This document shows, one piece after another, positions 16,546-25,725 of a stretch of 64,000 nt of DNA; positions within the stretch are counted from its first letter, which is position 1; every line of letters begins with the position of its first letter. Made by a program: the position numbers and the translations under genes. The DNA is from Cellulomonas sp. (GTDB lineage Bacteria > Actinomycetota > Actinomycetes > Actinomycetales > Cellulomonadaceae): positions 392,444 to 456,443 of the forward strand of contig NZ_JADGMY010000023.1 in assembly GCF_015234515.1 (NCBI RefSeq). The letters run 5' to 3'. The notes beneath the pieces were generated by a model, which saw only the letters and a program-made list of their open reading frames with translations, did no database searches and was not told the DNA's origin.

Positions 16546-17331
16546 ATGGGCGAGGACAGCGAGGCTGCGCGCGACCAAGGTGTCGTGATCCTGCACACCA
16601 AGGTGGAGCTGGTGCGGCACGGTCTCATGGCGATGCTGCAGGCGACGGGACAGCCTGTGGTGCGGATGTCCCGATGTCGGCAGGACCTCCGTGCCGTCGT
16701 CGCCTCGTGCGAGAACGCGACGGTGATCCTGGGTCTGGACGACAGCGACGTCGCGGAGACGGGCGAGCTGTCGGCGGAGTGCCGCGCCCGGGGCGCCGGG
16801 GTCCTCGTGCTCGTGCCGGGCGTCGCCGAGAACGCGCTGGACGATGTCATGAGCATCCCCTTCGACGGATACCTCCTGCAGGAAGAGCTGACCGTCGCCG
16901 ACCTCGCCGCCGCCGTGGACTGCGTGAGCAACGGGCGGGTGTACCTGCCGCCGACGTTGGCGAGCAGGCTCCTGGCCAACGCCCGCTCCGGCGCAGGGGC
17001 GCGTGTGACCTACGGCCAGCTGACGCCGCGGGAGAGCGAGGTCGTCGCACTCCTGGTCGACGGCATGAGCAACAAGCAGATCGCCAAGGCGCTGCGGATA
17101 TCGCAGCACGGCGTCAAGCGACTGGTCGCGAACGTCCTCGCCAAGCTCAACTGCTCCAACCGGACGTCCGCGGTCTCCGTGGCGCTGCGCGAGAACCTGG
17201 TCCAGCGGGCGGCCCCGGGAGCGGCCCCCGCGCTGCACGCCGTGCCGCGTCAGGTGGACGGCCGCCGCGCGGACGTGCCGCCCGGGGTCGCGGCGGCGGG
17301 GGTGCCGGCGGTGGCCGGCCGGTACAGCTAG
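16546..17331 (+). CDS. LuxR/NarL-family transcriptional regulator (BGC border)
   Basis: 261 aa. The N-terminal half folds like a receiver (VVILHTKVELVRHGLMAMLQ), but the phospho-acceptor site is not clear (VILGLDDSDVAE). The C-terminal LuxR HTH reads LTPRESEVVALLVDGMSNKQ followed by IAKALRISQHGVKRLVANVL. About 45 poorly conserved residues end the protein. ATG 16546 follows AAGGGGGAG. Its position at the left border of the biosynthetic region suggests pathway control. An atypical orphan response regulator is the best description. Confidence 0.82.
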   Translation: MGEDSEAARDQGVVILHTKVELVRHGLMAMLQATGQPVVRMSRCRQDLRAVVASCENATVILGLDDSDVAETGELSAECRARGAGVLVLVPGVAENALDDVMSIPFDGYLLQEELTVADLAAAVDCVSNGRVYLPPTLASRLLANARSGAGARVTYGQLTPRESEVVALLVDGMSNKQIAKALRISQHGVKRLVANVLAKLNCSNRTSAVSVALRENLVQRAAPGAAPALHAVPRQVDGRRADVPPGVAAAGVPAVAGRYS

Positions 17332-17367
17332 TCGGTCGTCGGGCCAGCGGCAGGCGTCCGTCCGCGG

Positions 17368-18042
17368 TCAGCTTGCGTCGTCGGACGTCACGTCCGGGGT
17401 CGCTCCCTGCGGTGCTGCGGCGGCCACCCCGGTGGACACCAGCTGCCACACGATCTCGACGGCCTCCTCGCTGGTCATCGAGCCCCGGTAGAGCTCCTCG
17501 TGGAGGCTCACGACGAGCTTGAGAACGAGAGGGCCGTAGGTCTGCGGTGCCAGCCCGGGCCGGATGCTGCCGTCGTCGACTCCGTCGGCGAACACGGCCA
17601 CGACGGGCTCGATCAGCCGCGACATCCGCTCGGTGACGACGCGGTTGGCGGCGGTGCTCAGCTCCGCCCGGTCGAGGCTCGCCCAGCCGTGCTGGTGCCC
17701 ACCGCTGCCGAAGTACTCCGCGAGCGCCGCCACGCAGCCACGCAGCCGCTCGAGACCCGTGGCGCCCGACGGCGCGGCGGCGGCCTCGAGCACGTCACCG
17801 CAGCGGTCGAGCTCGCGCTGCACGTGGGCCAGCAGGGCTTCCTCGACGTCGGCGAAGTACTTGTACAGCGTCGCGCGCCCGATGCCGGCGTGCTGCGCCA
17901 GGCGCGCCATCGTGATGCGCGACGCCCCTTCGGTCGCGGCAAGCTCGACCGCCGCGTCCACGATGCGGTCCCGGTAGCGCGCCTTGTGCGCGTCCACGGC
18001 GGCCTGCCAGGCGGTACCCGCACCCTCGCTTCGAGGCATCAT
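17368..18042 (-). CDS. TetR-family repressor next to the DrrAB-like exporter
   Basis: 224 aa. The HTH is ITMARLAQHAGIGRATLYKY followed by FADVEEALLAHV. The C-terminal half (TYGPLVLKLVVSLHEELYRG) matches the tetracyclin-repressor-like C-terminal class. It is divergent from the ABC transporter genes with 92 bp between the starts, which contain two palindromes. It probably represses the exporter and is released by the cluster's product. The start may be ATG 18042 or 18039. Confidence 0.88.
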   Translation of the reverse strand: MMPRSEGAGTAWQAAVDAHKARYRDRIVDAAVELAATEGASRITMARLAQHAGIGRATLYKYFADVEEALLAHVQRELDRCGDVLEAAAAPSGATGLERLRGCVAALAEYFGSGGHQHGWASLDRAELSTAANRVVTERMSRLIEPVVAVFADGVDDGSIRPGLAPQTYGPLVLKLVVSLHEELYRGSMTSEEAVEIVWQLVSTGVAAAAPQGATPDVTSDDAS

Positions 18043-18053
18043 GCATCACTCCG

Positions 18054-18066
18054 AGACATCATGTCT
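18054..18066. promoter_or_regulatory. Palindrome AGACAT-C-ATGTCT
   Basis: Perfect 6-bp arms around a central C, 12 bp from the TetR start codon. It is a likely operator for autoregulation of the TetR gene. Confidence 0.55.
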
Positions 18067-18100
18067 TGACCTGTGCCTGAATGTATCGGCAGGCTATGAA

Positions 18101-18115
18101 GCGTAGCGGCTACGC
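18101..18115. promoter_or_regulatory. Palindrome GCGTAGC-G-GCTACGC
   Basis: Perfect 7-bp arms just ahead of the AAGGAGA ribosome-binding site of the ABC ATPase gene. It is a candidate TetR operator placed to block transcription of the exporter. Confidence 0.6.
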
Positions 18116-18134
18116 GAAGGAGAGATGGGTACCT

Positions 18135-19178
18135 ATGGAGATCGCCTCAGCCGTGTCAGCACGGCCCGTCGCCCCTGACGGCCCGTGCGCCGTGCTCGTC
18201 GAGGACCTGCGTCGGACGCGACGGGATCGAGAGATCCTCACCGGCGTCGACCTCGCGGTCCGCGACGGGGAGATCTACGGGTTCCTCGGCCCCAACGGGG
18301 CAGGCAAGACGACCTTGGTGCGGACGCTGTGCACGTTGCTCGCACCCACGTCCGGACGCGCCGTGGTCCTCGGGTTCGACGTCGTCACACACCCGCATGA
18401 GGTCCGCCTGCGCATCGGGGCGGCTCTGCAGGCGACCGCTCTGGACCACACGCAGACCGGTCGGGAGCTGCTGCGTCTGCAGGGTCACTTCTACGGGATG
18501 CGCCCGGCGCAGATCGATCGTCGCCTCGCCGACCTCTCGGACCTGATCGGCATCGGTGACGCCCTCGACCGACCGTCGGGCGGGTACTCCGGCGGCATGC
18601 GCCGCCGGCTCGACGTCGCGATGGCGCTCGTCCACAGCCCGGAGCTGATCTTCCTCGACGAGCCGACCACCGGCCTGGACCCCGAGAGCCGCGAGGTGCT
18701 CTGGGCGGAGATCAGCCGGCTCAACAGGGACCTCGGGGTCACGGTGTTCCTCACCACGCAGTACCTCGAGGAGGCGGACGCGCTCGCCCACCGTGTCGGG
18801 ATCATCCACGGCGGGCGCGTCGTCACCGAGGGCACCCCGGAGGACCTCAAGCGAGGGCTGGGTACCGACCTCGTCGTCGCCGAGGTCGAGGGTGGCGCGC
18901 AGGTGGCGGCCGACGTGGTCGGCGCGCTCGAACTCGTCGAGGGCGTCGAGGTCCGCGGTGACGAGCTCACCGCGTCCGTCCTCGACGGCGCGCGTGCCCT
19001 GGGCCCCGTGGCAGTCGCGCTCGACGCCGCCAGGATCCCCGTGCGCAGCCTCGTCATGCGGCGACCCACGCTCGACGACGTGTTCCTCTCCATCACCGGG
19101 CGGCACATCGACGCCGCCCACCCGTCGGGCGACGCGAGGACGCCGGGCACCGACCGCATCCCGGAGGCCGTGCGATGA
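18135..19178 (+). CDS. DrrA-like ABC exporter ATPase
   Basis: About 347 aa from ATG 18135, which has AAGGAGA about 11 bp upstream. Walker A FLGPNGAGKTT, signature GYSGGMRRRLDVAMAL, Walker B LIFLDEPTTGLD and the D-loop are all intact. The C-terminal PTLDDVFLSITGR is the DrrA/daunorubicin-resistance hallmark. With the following permease it forms an ABC-2 drug exporter. It lies directly upstream of the thiotemplate genes, so self-resistance or product export is the likely role. Confidence 0.9.
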   Translation: MEIASAVSARPVAPDGPCAVLVEDLRRTRRDREILTGVDLAVRDGEIYGFLGPNGAGKTTLVRTLCTLLAPTSGRAVVLGFDVVTHPHEVRLRIGAALQATALDHTQTGRELLRLQGHFYGMRPAQIDRRLADLSDLIGIGDALDRPSGGYSGGMRRRLDVAMALVHSPELIFLDEPTTGLDPESREVLWAEISRLNRDLGVTVFLTTQYLEEADALAHRVGIIHGGRVVTEGTPEDLKRGLGTDLVVAEVEGGAQVAADVVGALELVEGVEVRGDELTASVLDGARALGPVAVALDAARIPVRSLVMRRPTLDDVFLSITGRHIDAAHPSGDARTPGTDRIPEAVR

Positions 19179-20023
19179 CGACCGCACCGATCACGACCGT
19201 GTCCACGCCGCACGCCCTGCGTCCGGTGACGCCGCGACCGCCGGCGGTCGCACGGCGCGCCGGTTTCCTCCGCGACGTCATGTCCGTCGCAGGCCGCTCG
19301 CTGCGCCAGGCCCGCCGGCAGCCCGCCGAGTTCCTCGGGCCACTGTTCATCCCGGTCTTCTTCTTCGCCGTGTTCGTGGGGTCCCTCGAGGACCTGCTCG
19401 GAGGTAACGGCGTCGACGACTTCCGGGCGTTCCAGCTGCCGGTCGCGATCGTCGTCGCGACGACCGGCCTCACGCGGGCCACCGCTCTCGTCAACGACAT
19501 CACGACCGGGTACTTCGACCGGCTGCTCATGGCGCCGGTCAACCGGTTGGCGCTCCTGCTGGGGCTCATGCTGACCGACCTGATGATGGTCATCGGGATG
19601 TCGGTGCCAGTGCTCGTCCTCGGCTTCGCCGTCGGGGTCGAGTTCACGACGGGCGTCCTCGGCGTGCTCGCCTTCGTCGGGATCGCCGCGGCCTGGGCGT
19701 TGGGCTACGTCGGGTGGCTCTACGCGGTCGCGCTGCGCACCGGCAACCCCACGATCACGTCGCAGGCGTTCCTCATGTTCTTCCCGTTCGTCTTCCTGAC
19801 CACGACGATCGTCCCGCAGGAGCAGATGACGGGGTGGCTGTCGGCCGTGGCCGACGTCAACCCGCTGACGTACGTCTTCGCCGCCCTCCGGTCGCTGGTC
19901 ACCGACGGCTGGGACGGCCCGACGCTCCTGCGTGCGTTCGTCGCGATCGGTGTGGTCGCGGTCCTGACGCACACGATGGCGCTGCGCGCGTTGCGCGGCA
20001 GGGTGTCGTCCGGCCGCGTCTGA
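19175..20023 (+). CDS. DrrB-like ABC-2 permease
   Basis: 282 aa with six membrane segments. RQARRQPAEFLGPLFIPVFF is the elbow region, TGYFDRLLMAPVNRLALLLG the conserved ABC-2 coupling motif, and SAVADVNPLTYVFAALRSLV the C-terminal ABC-2 motif (NPLTY). The start overlaps the ATPase stop (ATGA). It is the partner of the DrrA-like protein. Confidence 0.9.
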   Translation: MTTAPITTVSTPHALRPVTPRPPAVARRAGFLRDVMSVAGRSLRQARRQPAEFLGPLFIPVFFFAVFVGSLEDLLGGNGVDDFRAFQLPVAIVVATTGLTRATALVNDITTGYFDRLLMAPVNRLALLLGLMLTDLMMVIGMSVPVLVLGFAVGVEFTTGVLGVLAFVGIAAAWALGYVGWLYAVALRTGNPTITSQAFLMFFPFVFLTTTIVPQEQMTGWLSAVADVNPLTYVFAALRSLVTDGWDGPTLLRAFVAIGVVAVLTHTMALRALRGRVSSGRV

Positions 20024-20122
20024 CCGCGGCGCCCGCGCCACCCGCGTGCGGGGTGCGGCTGCGCGCCCCTGCCTGCCCGACGCGCCTGTCGGGCCGCCAG
20101 GGGTAGCCGTTCGACCAGCCCC

Positions 20123-20149
20123 GTGGGGGTGCCCGGGCGGCACCCCCAC
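20123..20149 (+). terminator. Strong hairpin between exporter and assembly-line genes
   Basis: GTGGGGGTGCC (20123-20133) and GGCACCCCCAC (20139-20149) form an 11-bp perfect stem with a 5-nt loop. There is no U tract, so it may be an actinobacterial-type terminator for the exporter operon or an attenuator ahead of the synthetase genes. Confidence 0.6.
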
Positions 20150-20173
20150 CCGGTCATTCCGGCGCCCGCACTC

Positions 20174-20215
20174 CGCGTGATCCGCTGTGCCCCGTTGCAC
20201 AGGGCACGTCACGCG
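20174..20215 (+). promoter_or_regulatory. Nested palindrome over the leader of the first synthetase gene
   Basis: Outer arms CGCGTGA (20174-20180) and TCACGCG (20209-20215) enclose inner arms GTGCCC (20187-20192) and GGGCAC (20202-20207). The outer right arm abuts the GGAGG ribosome-binding site (20215-20219) of the gene starting at 20227. It could be an operator or a translation-control hairpin. Confidence 0.5.
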
Positions 20216-20226
20216 GAGGTCGACCG

Positions 20227-23200
20227 ATGTCAGTCGCCAGCACGGAACGCACGCTGCAGGACGCGGGTGGCCCCCCGGTGGGCCGAGGGTTCGCGACGGT
20301 CGTCGACGAGGTGCTCCGCAGGGCGTCGGAGCAGCCCGCGGCGCGCGCGCTCACCTTCCTGGCGAGCGACGGCGGCGTGCGCGAGGCGCTGACGCGAGCC
20401 GAGCTGGCGCAGCGGGTGCAGTCGGCGGCCGCGCACCTCCAGCAGCAGACGGCCGCGGGTGACCGGGTGCTGCTCGTGCAGCCCCCCGGCGTCGACTACG
20501 TGGTCTCGTTCCTCGCCTGCGTGGCGGCCGGCACGGTCGCCGTGACCAGCCACCCCCGTGTGCTCGCGCACGGCGGCCGCGCGCTGGACGCGCTCCTCGA
20601 GGACTCCGCGGCACGCGTCGTGCTCACCGGAGGAGAGGCGACCACCGCCGTCGAGAGAGGAGGAGCGCGCCGCACCGTCGCACCGGTCACCTGGCTCGAC
20701 GTGCGGGGGTGCACCGCCGACCCCGACGCGTGGCGCCCCGCACCCACGACCGCCGACGACCTCGCGCTGCTGCAGTACACGTCCGGGACCACCCGCAGCC
20801 CGCGCGGCGTCATGGTCCGGCACGGCGGGCTCGTGCACAACACCCGGGTGCTCCGCCGACGGCTCGGCACCGACGCGACGGACGTCGCCGTGGGCTGGTT
20901 GCCCCCGTTCCACGACATGGGTCTCGTCGCGGGGATCGTCGAGCCGCTGGTGTCGGGGTGCCACACCGTGCTCATGGCCCCCGCGACGTTCGCGGCGCGT
21001 CCGCTGCGCTGGCTCGAGGCGGTCACGCGGTACCGCGGCACCTACGCGTACGCCCCGACGTTCGCGCTCGACCTGTGCGTCGAGCAGGTCCGCGAGGAGG
21101 ACCGCGCTGCCCTGGACCTGTCCAGCTGGCGGAGCCTGACGGTCGGCGCGGAGCCGCTGCGTGCGCGGTCGCTGGCGCGGTTCCGACAGGCGTTCGCGGC
21201 GCACGGCCTGGCCGCCGGGGCCGTCGGCGGGGGTTACGGCCTGGCGGAGTCGACGCTCGCGGTCGTCGCCGACCCCGTCGGTGCGCCTGTCGGGCAGGTC
21301 CGTGTCGACGGCGCCGCGCTCGACGACGGGCGTGTGGTCCCGGCCGGTGACGAGGGGGTGGCGCGGACGCTCGTCGTCTCCGGCCGGTCGCTCGACCCGG
21401 CGCAGCAGGTGCTGGTCGTGGACCCGCAGACGCACAGCGTGCTGCCGTCGGACCGCGTCGGCGAGATCTGGCTCGCCGGGCCGAGCGTGGCGGCGGGCTA
21501 CTGGGGGCACCCCGAGCTCACCGAGGCGACGTTCGGTGCGCGGACGTCCGACGGGGCCGGGCCCTACCTGCGGACCGGGGACCTGGGGTTCCTGGTCGAG
21601 GGTGGACCGGGAGGCGAACCGGGCGTCGTGGTGTGCGGGCGTCGCAAGGACCTCGTGATCGTGCGGGGCCGGAACCTCTACCCGCAGGACGTCGAGCTCG
21701 CCGCCGCGCAGTCGCACGCGGCCGTGCGCGCCCACCTGTGCGCGGCGTCGTCGCTGACGACCGACGACGAGGAGGGGCTGCTCGTCGTCGCCGAGGTTCC
21801 GAGGACCGACGACCGTGACGAGCTCGACGCCATCAGCGACGCGGTCCGCGCAGGCGTGCTGGCCGACACGGAGGTCGAGCCGGCGGCCGTCGTCCTGGTC
21901 CGGCCGGCCGGGCTGCCGCGGACCACGAGCGGCAAGGTGCAGCGCGGCGCGTGCGCACAGCGCTTCCGTGACGGCACGCTTCCCGAGCAGCGCCGCTGGG
22001 TCGCCCCGCGTCCGGCGCCGGGACCGGCCGTCGGACCGGCCGTCGGACCGACCCGGCCCATGGCTGCGCTGCTGGCGGGCCTGCCCGTGACCCTGCGCGT
22101 CGACGTCGTCGTGGCCGACCTGCTGCGCCACGTCGCGGGTGTCACCGGACGCCCGGTCGGCACCGACGCCCGGCACCGGACGCTGCCGGCGCTCGGCGTG
22201 GACTCCTTGCGGAGCCTGGCCGTGCAGCGCGAGGTGGCGCAGGGGTACGGCGCCCCGCTCGGGGGCACGGACATGCTCGACCTGACCGTTGAGCTCCTCG
22301 CGCAGCGCGTCGTCGCGGCGTGCGGCGAACCCGTGGTGTCCGCGGCGCCGACGCCGGTGCCCGTCCCCGCGCGGGACGCGCCGGAGTTCGTCCTCACGGA
22401 CGTCCAGGAGGCCTACGTCGTGGGCAGGGGCGCCGGCCTGCAGCTCGGTGGTGTGGGCGCGCACTGGTACGCCGAGGTCGACACGCAGGACCTGGACCCG
22501 GTCCGGCTCGTGCGCGCCTTCGACGAGGTCGTGGCACGCCACCCCATGCTCCGCGCGGTCGTCACGCCGGACTCGCGGCAGCGGGTCCTGGACCACGTCC
22601 CCGCGTTCCCCGTGCGCCACCACGACGTCAGCGGCGCCGACGCCGCCACCCGCGACGCGCACCTGGCCGACGTGCGCGAGCGGCTCGCGCACGTCGTCCA
22701 CGACCCGACGGCATGGCCCCTGCTCGACCTCGAGATCACCGACCTCGGGGCAGGTCGGCGGCGGGTGCACCTGGGCGTCGACCTCGTCGTCGCCGACGCC
22801 CGCAGCATCGGTGTGCTCCTGCGTGACTGGCGGGCGTGCTACGAGGGGCGCGGTGCGGAGCTGCCGACGCCGCGCACCACGTTCCGGGACGCGGTGCAGG
22901 CGCTCGTCGACCGCGCGGCGGGCCCCGAGGGCGCGGCCGCCGAGCGCTACTGGCAGGACCGTCTCCCCACGCTGCCCTTGGGCCCGGACCTGCCCTGGGT
23001 CCCGCTGCCCGCGGGCCAGCCGCCGCGGTTCACGCGCGTCGAGCACAGGCTCGCCCCCGAGGCGTGGGACCGGCTGCGGGCGCGCGCTGCGGAGCGCGGG
23101 CTCACCCCCGCCTCGGTGCTGCTCACGTCGTGGGCGGCGGCCGTCGGCACGTGGAGCAGGACGCCACGGTTCCACCTGACCGTGACGGTGGCGGACCTGC

Positions 23201-25725
23201 CGGACGTGCCCGGCGTGCGGGACGTCGTCGGGGACCTCACCGGCGTCGACCTGCTCGACGTGGACCTGACGGACGCGCCCGCGTTCGGCGACCTCGGCGC
23301 CGCGCTGCAGCGGCGCCTGCGGCAGGACCTGGAGCACGGGGCGCTGTCCGGGGTCGAGGTCCTGCGGCGGCTGCGCCGCCGTGACGGGACGCGCGCCGCC
23401 GCGCCGGGCGTGGTCTTCACGTGCGCGCTCGGGCGGGGCGACGGGGACGACCTGCCGACGGCCTGGCTCGGTGACGAGGTGCAGGCGGTGTCCCAGACGC
23501 CCCAGGTAGCGCTCGACCACCAGGTCTTCGAGCGCGACGGCGCCCTGCACCTGACGTGGGACGTCGTCGAGGACGCGCTGCCGCCGGGCGTCGCACGGGC
23601 CGTCGCGGCCGCCTGCGCGGCGCTCGTCGACCGTCTCGCCGGGGTCGACGGGGCCGCCTGGCTCGCGCCCGCGCGCTCGACCGACGGCGAGCACCTCGCA
23701 CGGGTCGGCGCCGCGAACGCGACGGTCGCGCCGCTGCGCGTCGACGTCCTGCACGCCGCCCTCGTCGAGCGGGCCCGGGAGGACGCCGCCGCGCCCGCGG
23801 TGCTGACGGCAACCCGGTCGCTGACCCGCGGAGCGCTGGTCGTCGGTGCCGGCGGCGTCGCGGCACGGCTGGCGGACCTGGGGGCCGGACCCGGGACCCG
23901 GGTCGCGGTGCTCGCGTCGAAGTCGCCGGAGCAGGTGGTCGCCGTCGTCGCCGTGCTGCTGGCCGGTGCCGCCTACGTTCCCGTCGACCCGGCGCTGCCC
24001 GTCGCACGCCAGGAGCACCTGCTGCGCCACGCGGACGTGGCGGCCGTGCTCGTAGGGCCCGGCGGGGACCCGGCACTCGCCCACCGCTGCGGGGTGCCCG
24101 CGGTCGTCGTCGACGTCGACGGCGCGGCCACGGACGCCGCTGCCGTGGACGCTGCTCTGGCCGCCGCTCCGGGCCCGGCACGGCCCGACGACCTGGCGTA
24201 CATCGTCTACACCTCGGGGTCGACGGGGGAGCCGAAGGGCGTGGCCGTGCGCCACGGTGCCGCTCACAACACGTGCCTCGACGTGGCCGACCGCTACCAG
24301 GTCGGCCGGACCGACCGCGTGCTGGGGCTGTCGTCGATGAGCTTCGACCTGTCGGTGTGGGACGTCTTCGGCGTCCTGGGCGCCGGCGGCGCGCTCGTGC
24401 TCCCCGCGCCGCAGGACCGTCGCGACCCCGCGCAGTGGGAGCGGCTGATGGTCGCGCACGGGGTGACGCTGTGGAACTCGGTCCCCGCGCTCATGCAGAT
24501 GCTGCTCGAGCACCGCGCGGGCCGTGACGACGCGGTCCCGCTGCCGCTGCGGGTGGTCCTGCTGAGCGGCGACTGGATCCCCGTCGACCTCCCCGACCGG
24601 CTCCGGGACCAGGTGCCGTCCGCCCGTCTCGTCAGCCTGGGTGGCGCCACCGAGGGGGCCGTGTGGTCGGTCGCGCACGACGTGGACGAGCCGGCCCCGG
24701 GATGGGACTCGGTCCCGTACGGCCGCGCGCTGCGCAACCAGCGGATCCACGTCCTGGACCACCGCCTGCGGGAGTGCCCGGAGTGGGTGACGGGCGAGAT
24801 CCACCTGGCCGGGGCGGGGCTGGCCGACGGGTACTGGCGCGACCCCGAGCGGACCGCCGCGTCCTTCGTGACGCACCCGACGACGGGCGAGCGCCTCTAC
24901 CGCACCGGTGACCTGGGGCGGTGGCGTCCCGGTGCGGTCGTCGAGTTCCTGGGTCGCGAGGACGGGCAGGTCAAGGTCGGCGGGCACCGTGTCGAGCTCG
25001 GGGAGGTCGAGGCGGCGCTCGTCCGGCACCCCGAGGTCGGGTCCGCGGCGGTCGTCGCGGTCGGACCGCGTGAGCAGCGGCGCCTCGTCGCTCACGTCGT
25101 CCCCCTCGCCGCGGACGCCCTGCCCGACGGGGGCCGGGCCCTGGCCGCAGCCGTGCGGGCGTACGCGTCGCAGGTGCTGGCCGCCGCGCTCGTGCCGTCG
25201 GCTGTCGTCGTGCGACCGACCCTCCCGCTCACCGCGAACGGCAAGGTCGACCGCACCGCACTGGCGCAGGCCGTGGCGGAGCCGGCACCACCGGACCGCC
25301 GATCGGGGAGCCCCGACGGCACCGACCGGGCCGACCCCGGCTCGACGGTCGCGATGCTGCGCGACCTCGTGGGCCGCGAGCTGCCCGGCGTGCACGTCGA
25401 CCCGGACGCCCAGCTGTTCGAGCTCGGCGTCGACAGCGTGGGACTGGTCCGCCTGCACCGTCGGCTGCGGAACGCCACGGGCCGGGAGGTGCCGCTGACG
25501 GCGTTCTTCGAGCACCCCACGATCCGCACGCTCGCGGCGCACCTCGACGCCGCCGTTGACCCCGCGTCGGACCGCGCGCCGGACCCGGCGGCGGACACCG
25601 CCGCCGACCGCGCGCCACGTCGCGCGCGCCGCCGCACCACCGCCGCGACGCGACCGGACGCGCCCGCACCCCTTCCCACCCCCGTCCCCTCCCCGCACCA
25701 CGACGACCTGGAGCAGCAGCCGTGA
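20227..25725 (+). CDS. FAAL-ACP-Cy-A(Cys)-PCP starter NRPS
   Basis: 1832 aa. Residues 1-600 are a fatty acyl-AMP ligase: LQYTSGTTRSPRGV (183-196) and the FAAL-typical GWLPPFHDMGLVAGIVEPLV. An acyl carrier domain follows (phosphopantetheine Ser660 in LGVDSL). A heterocyclization domain (about 720-1140) starts LTDVQEAYVVGR, has the DxxxxDxxS motif intact (D852, D857, S860) and ends with SQTPQVALDHQ. The adenylation domain (about 1150-1650; A3 core from Y1325; FDLSVWDVFG from 1373) reads D-L-W-N-L-S-L-V-W, close to cysteine codes. A PCP follows (Ser1737) and an Ala/Pro/Arg-rich tail. It activates a fatty acid and joins it to cysteine as a thiazoline. It is first gene of a coupled operon, with GTGA overlap to the next. 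Confidence 0.92.
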   Translation: MSVASTERTLQDAGGPPVGRGFATVVDEVLRRASEQPAARALTFLASDGGVREALTRAELAQRVQSAAAHLQQQTAAGDRVLLVQPPGVDYVVSFLACVAAGTVAVTSHPRVLAHGGRALDALLEDSAARVVLTGGEATTAVERGGARRTVAPVTWLDVRGCTADPDAWRPAPTTADDLALLQYTSGTTRSPRGVMVRHGGLVHNTRVLRRRLGTDATDVAVGWLPPFHDMGLVAGIVEPLVSGCHTVLMAPATFAARPLRWLEAVTRYRGTYAYAPTFALDLCVEQVREEDRAALDLSSWRSLTVGAEPLRARSLARFRQAFAAHGLAAGAVGGGYGLAESTLAVVADPVGAPVGQVRVDGAALDDGRVVPAGDEGVARTLVVSGRSLDPAQQVLVVDPQTHSVLPSDRVGEIWLAGPSVAAGYWGHPELTEATFGARTSDGAGPYLRTGDLGFLVEGGPGGEPGVVVCGRRKDLVIVRGRNLYPQDVELAAAQSHAAVRAHLCAASSLTTDDEEGLLVVAEVPRTDDRDELDAISDAVRAGVLADTEVEPAAVVLVRPAGLPRTTSGKVQRGACAQRFRDGTLPEQRRWVAPRPAPGPAVGPAVGPTRPMAALLAGLPVTLRVDVVVADLLRHVAGVTGRPVGTDARHRTLPALGVDSLRSLAVQREVAQGYGAPLGGTDMLDLTVELLAQRVVAACGEPVVSAAPTPVPVPARDAPEFVLTDVQEAYVVGRGAGLQLGGVGAHWYAEVDTQDLDPVRLVRAFDEVVARHPMLRAVVTPDSRQRVLDHVPAFPVRHHDVSGADAATRDAHLADVRERLAHVVHDPTAWPLLDLEITDLGAGRRRVHLGVDLVVADARSIGVLLRDWRACYEGRGAELPTPRTTFRDAVQALVDRAAGPEGAAAERYWQDRLPTLPLGPDLPWVPLPAGQPPRFTRVEHRLAPEAWDRLRARAAERGLTPASVLLTSWAAAVGTWSRTPRFHLTVTVADLPDVPGVRDVVGDLTGVDLLDVDLTDAPAFGDLGAALQRRLRQDLEHGALSGVEVLRRLRRRDGTRAAAPGVVFTCALGRGDGDDLPTAWLGDEVQAVSQTPQVALDHQVFERDGALHLTWDVVEDALPPGVARAVAAACAALVDRLAGVDGAAWLAPARSTDGEHLARVGAANATVAPLRVDVLHAALVERAREDAAAPAVLTATRSLTRGALVVGAGGVAARLADLGAGPGTRVAVLASKSPEQVVAVVAVLLAGAAYVPVDPALPVARQEHLLRHADVAAVLVGPGGDPALAHRCGVPAVVVDVDGAATDAAAVDAALAAAPGPARPDDLAYIVYTSGSTGEPKGVAVRHGAAHNTCLDVADRYQVGRTDRVLGLSSMSFDLSVWDVFGVLGAGGALVLPAPQDRRDPAQWERLMVAHGVTLWNSVPALMQMLLEHRAGRDDAVPLPLRVVLLSGDWIPVDLPDRLRDQVPSARLVSLGGATEGAVWSVAHDVDEPAPGWDSVPYGRALRNQRIHVLDHRLRECPEWVTGEIHLAGAGLADGYWRDPERTAASFVTHPTTGERLYRTGDLGRWRPGAVVEFLGREDGQVKVGGHRVELGEVEAALVRHPEVGSAAVVAVGPREQRRLVAHVVPLAADALPDGGRALAAAVRAYASQVLAAALVPSAVVVRPTLPLTANGKVDRTALAQAVAEPAPPDRRSGSPDGTDRADPGSTVAMLRDLVGRELPGVHVDPDAQLFELGVDSVGLVRLHRRLRNATGREVPLTAFFEHPTIRTLAAHLDAAVDPASDRAPDPAADTAADRAPRRARRRTTAATRPDAPAPLPTPVPSPHHDDLEQQP

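Noticed and set aside
20230..25701. Antisense frame of about 1823 aa opposite the FAAL-NRPS gene
   Set aside because: Same reason: no recognisable motif, Arg/Gly/Val-rich, and the sense strand carries a complete enzyme.
20227..25725. Salicylate-type siderophore starter
   Set aside because: The N-terminal ligase has FAAL motifs (GWLPPFHDMG, YAPTFALDLC), not the aryl-acid pocket of salicyl-AMP ligases, and no salicylate synthase gene is nearby.
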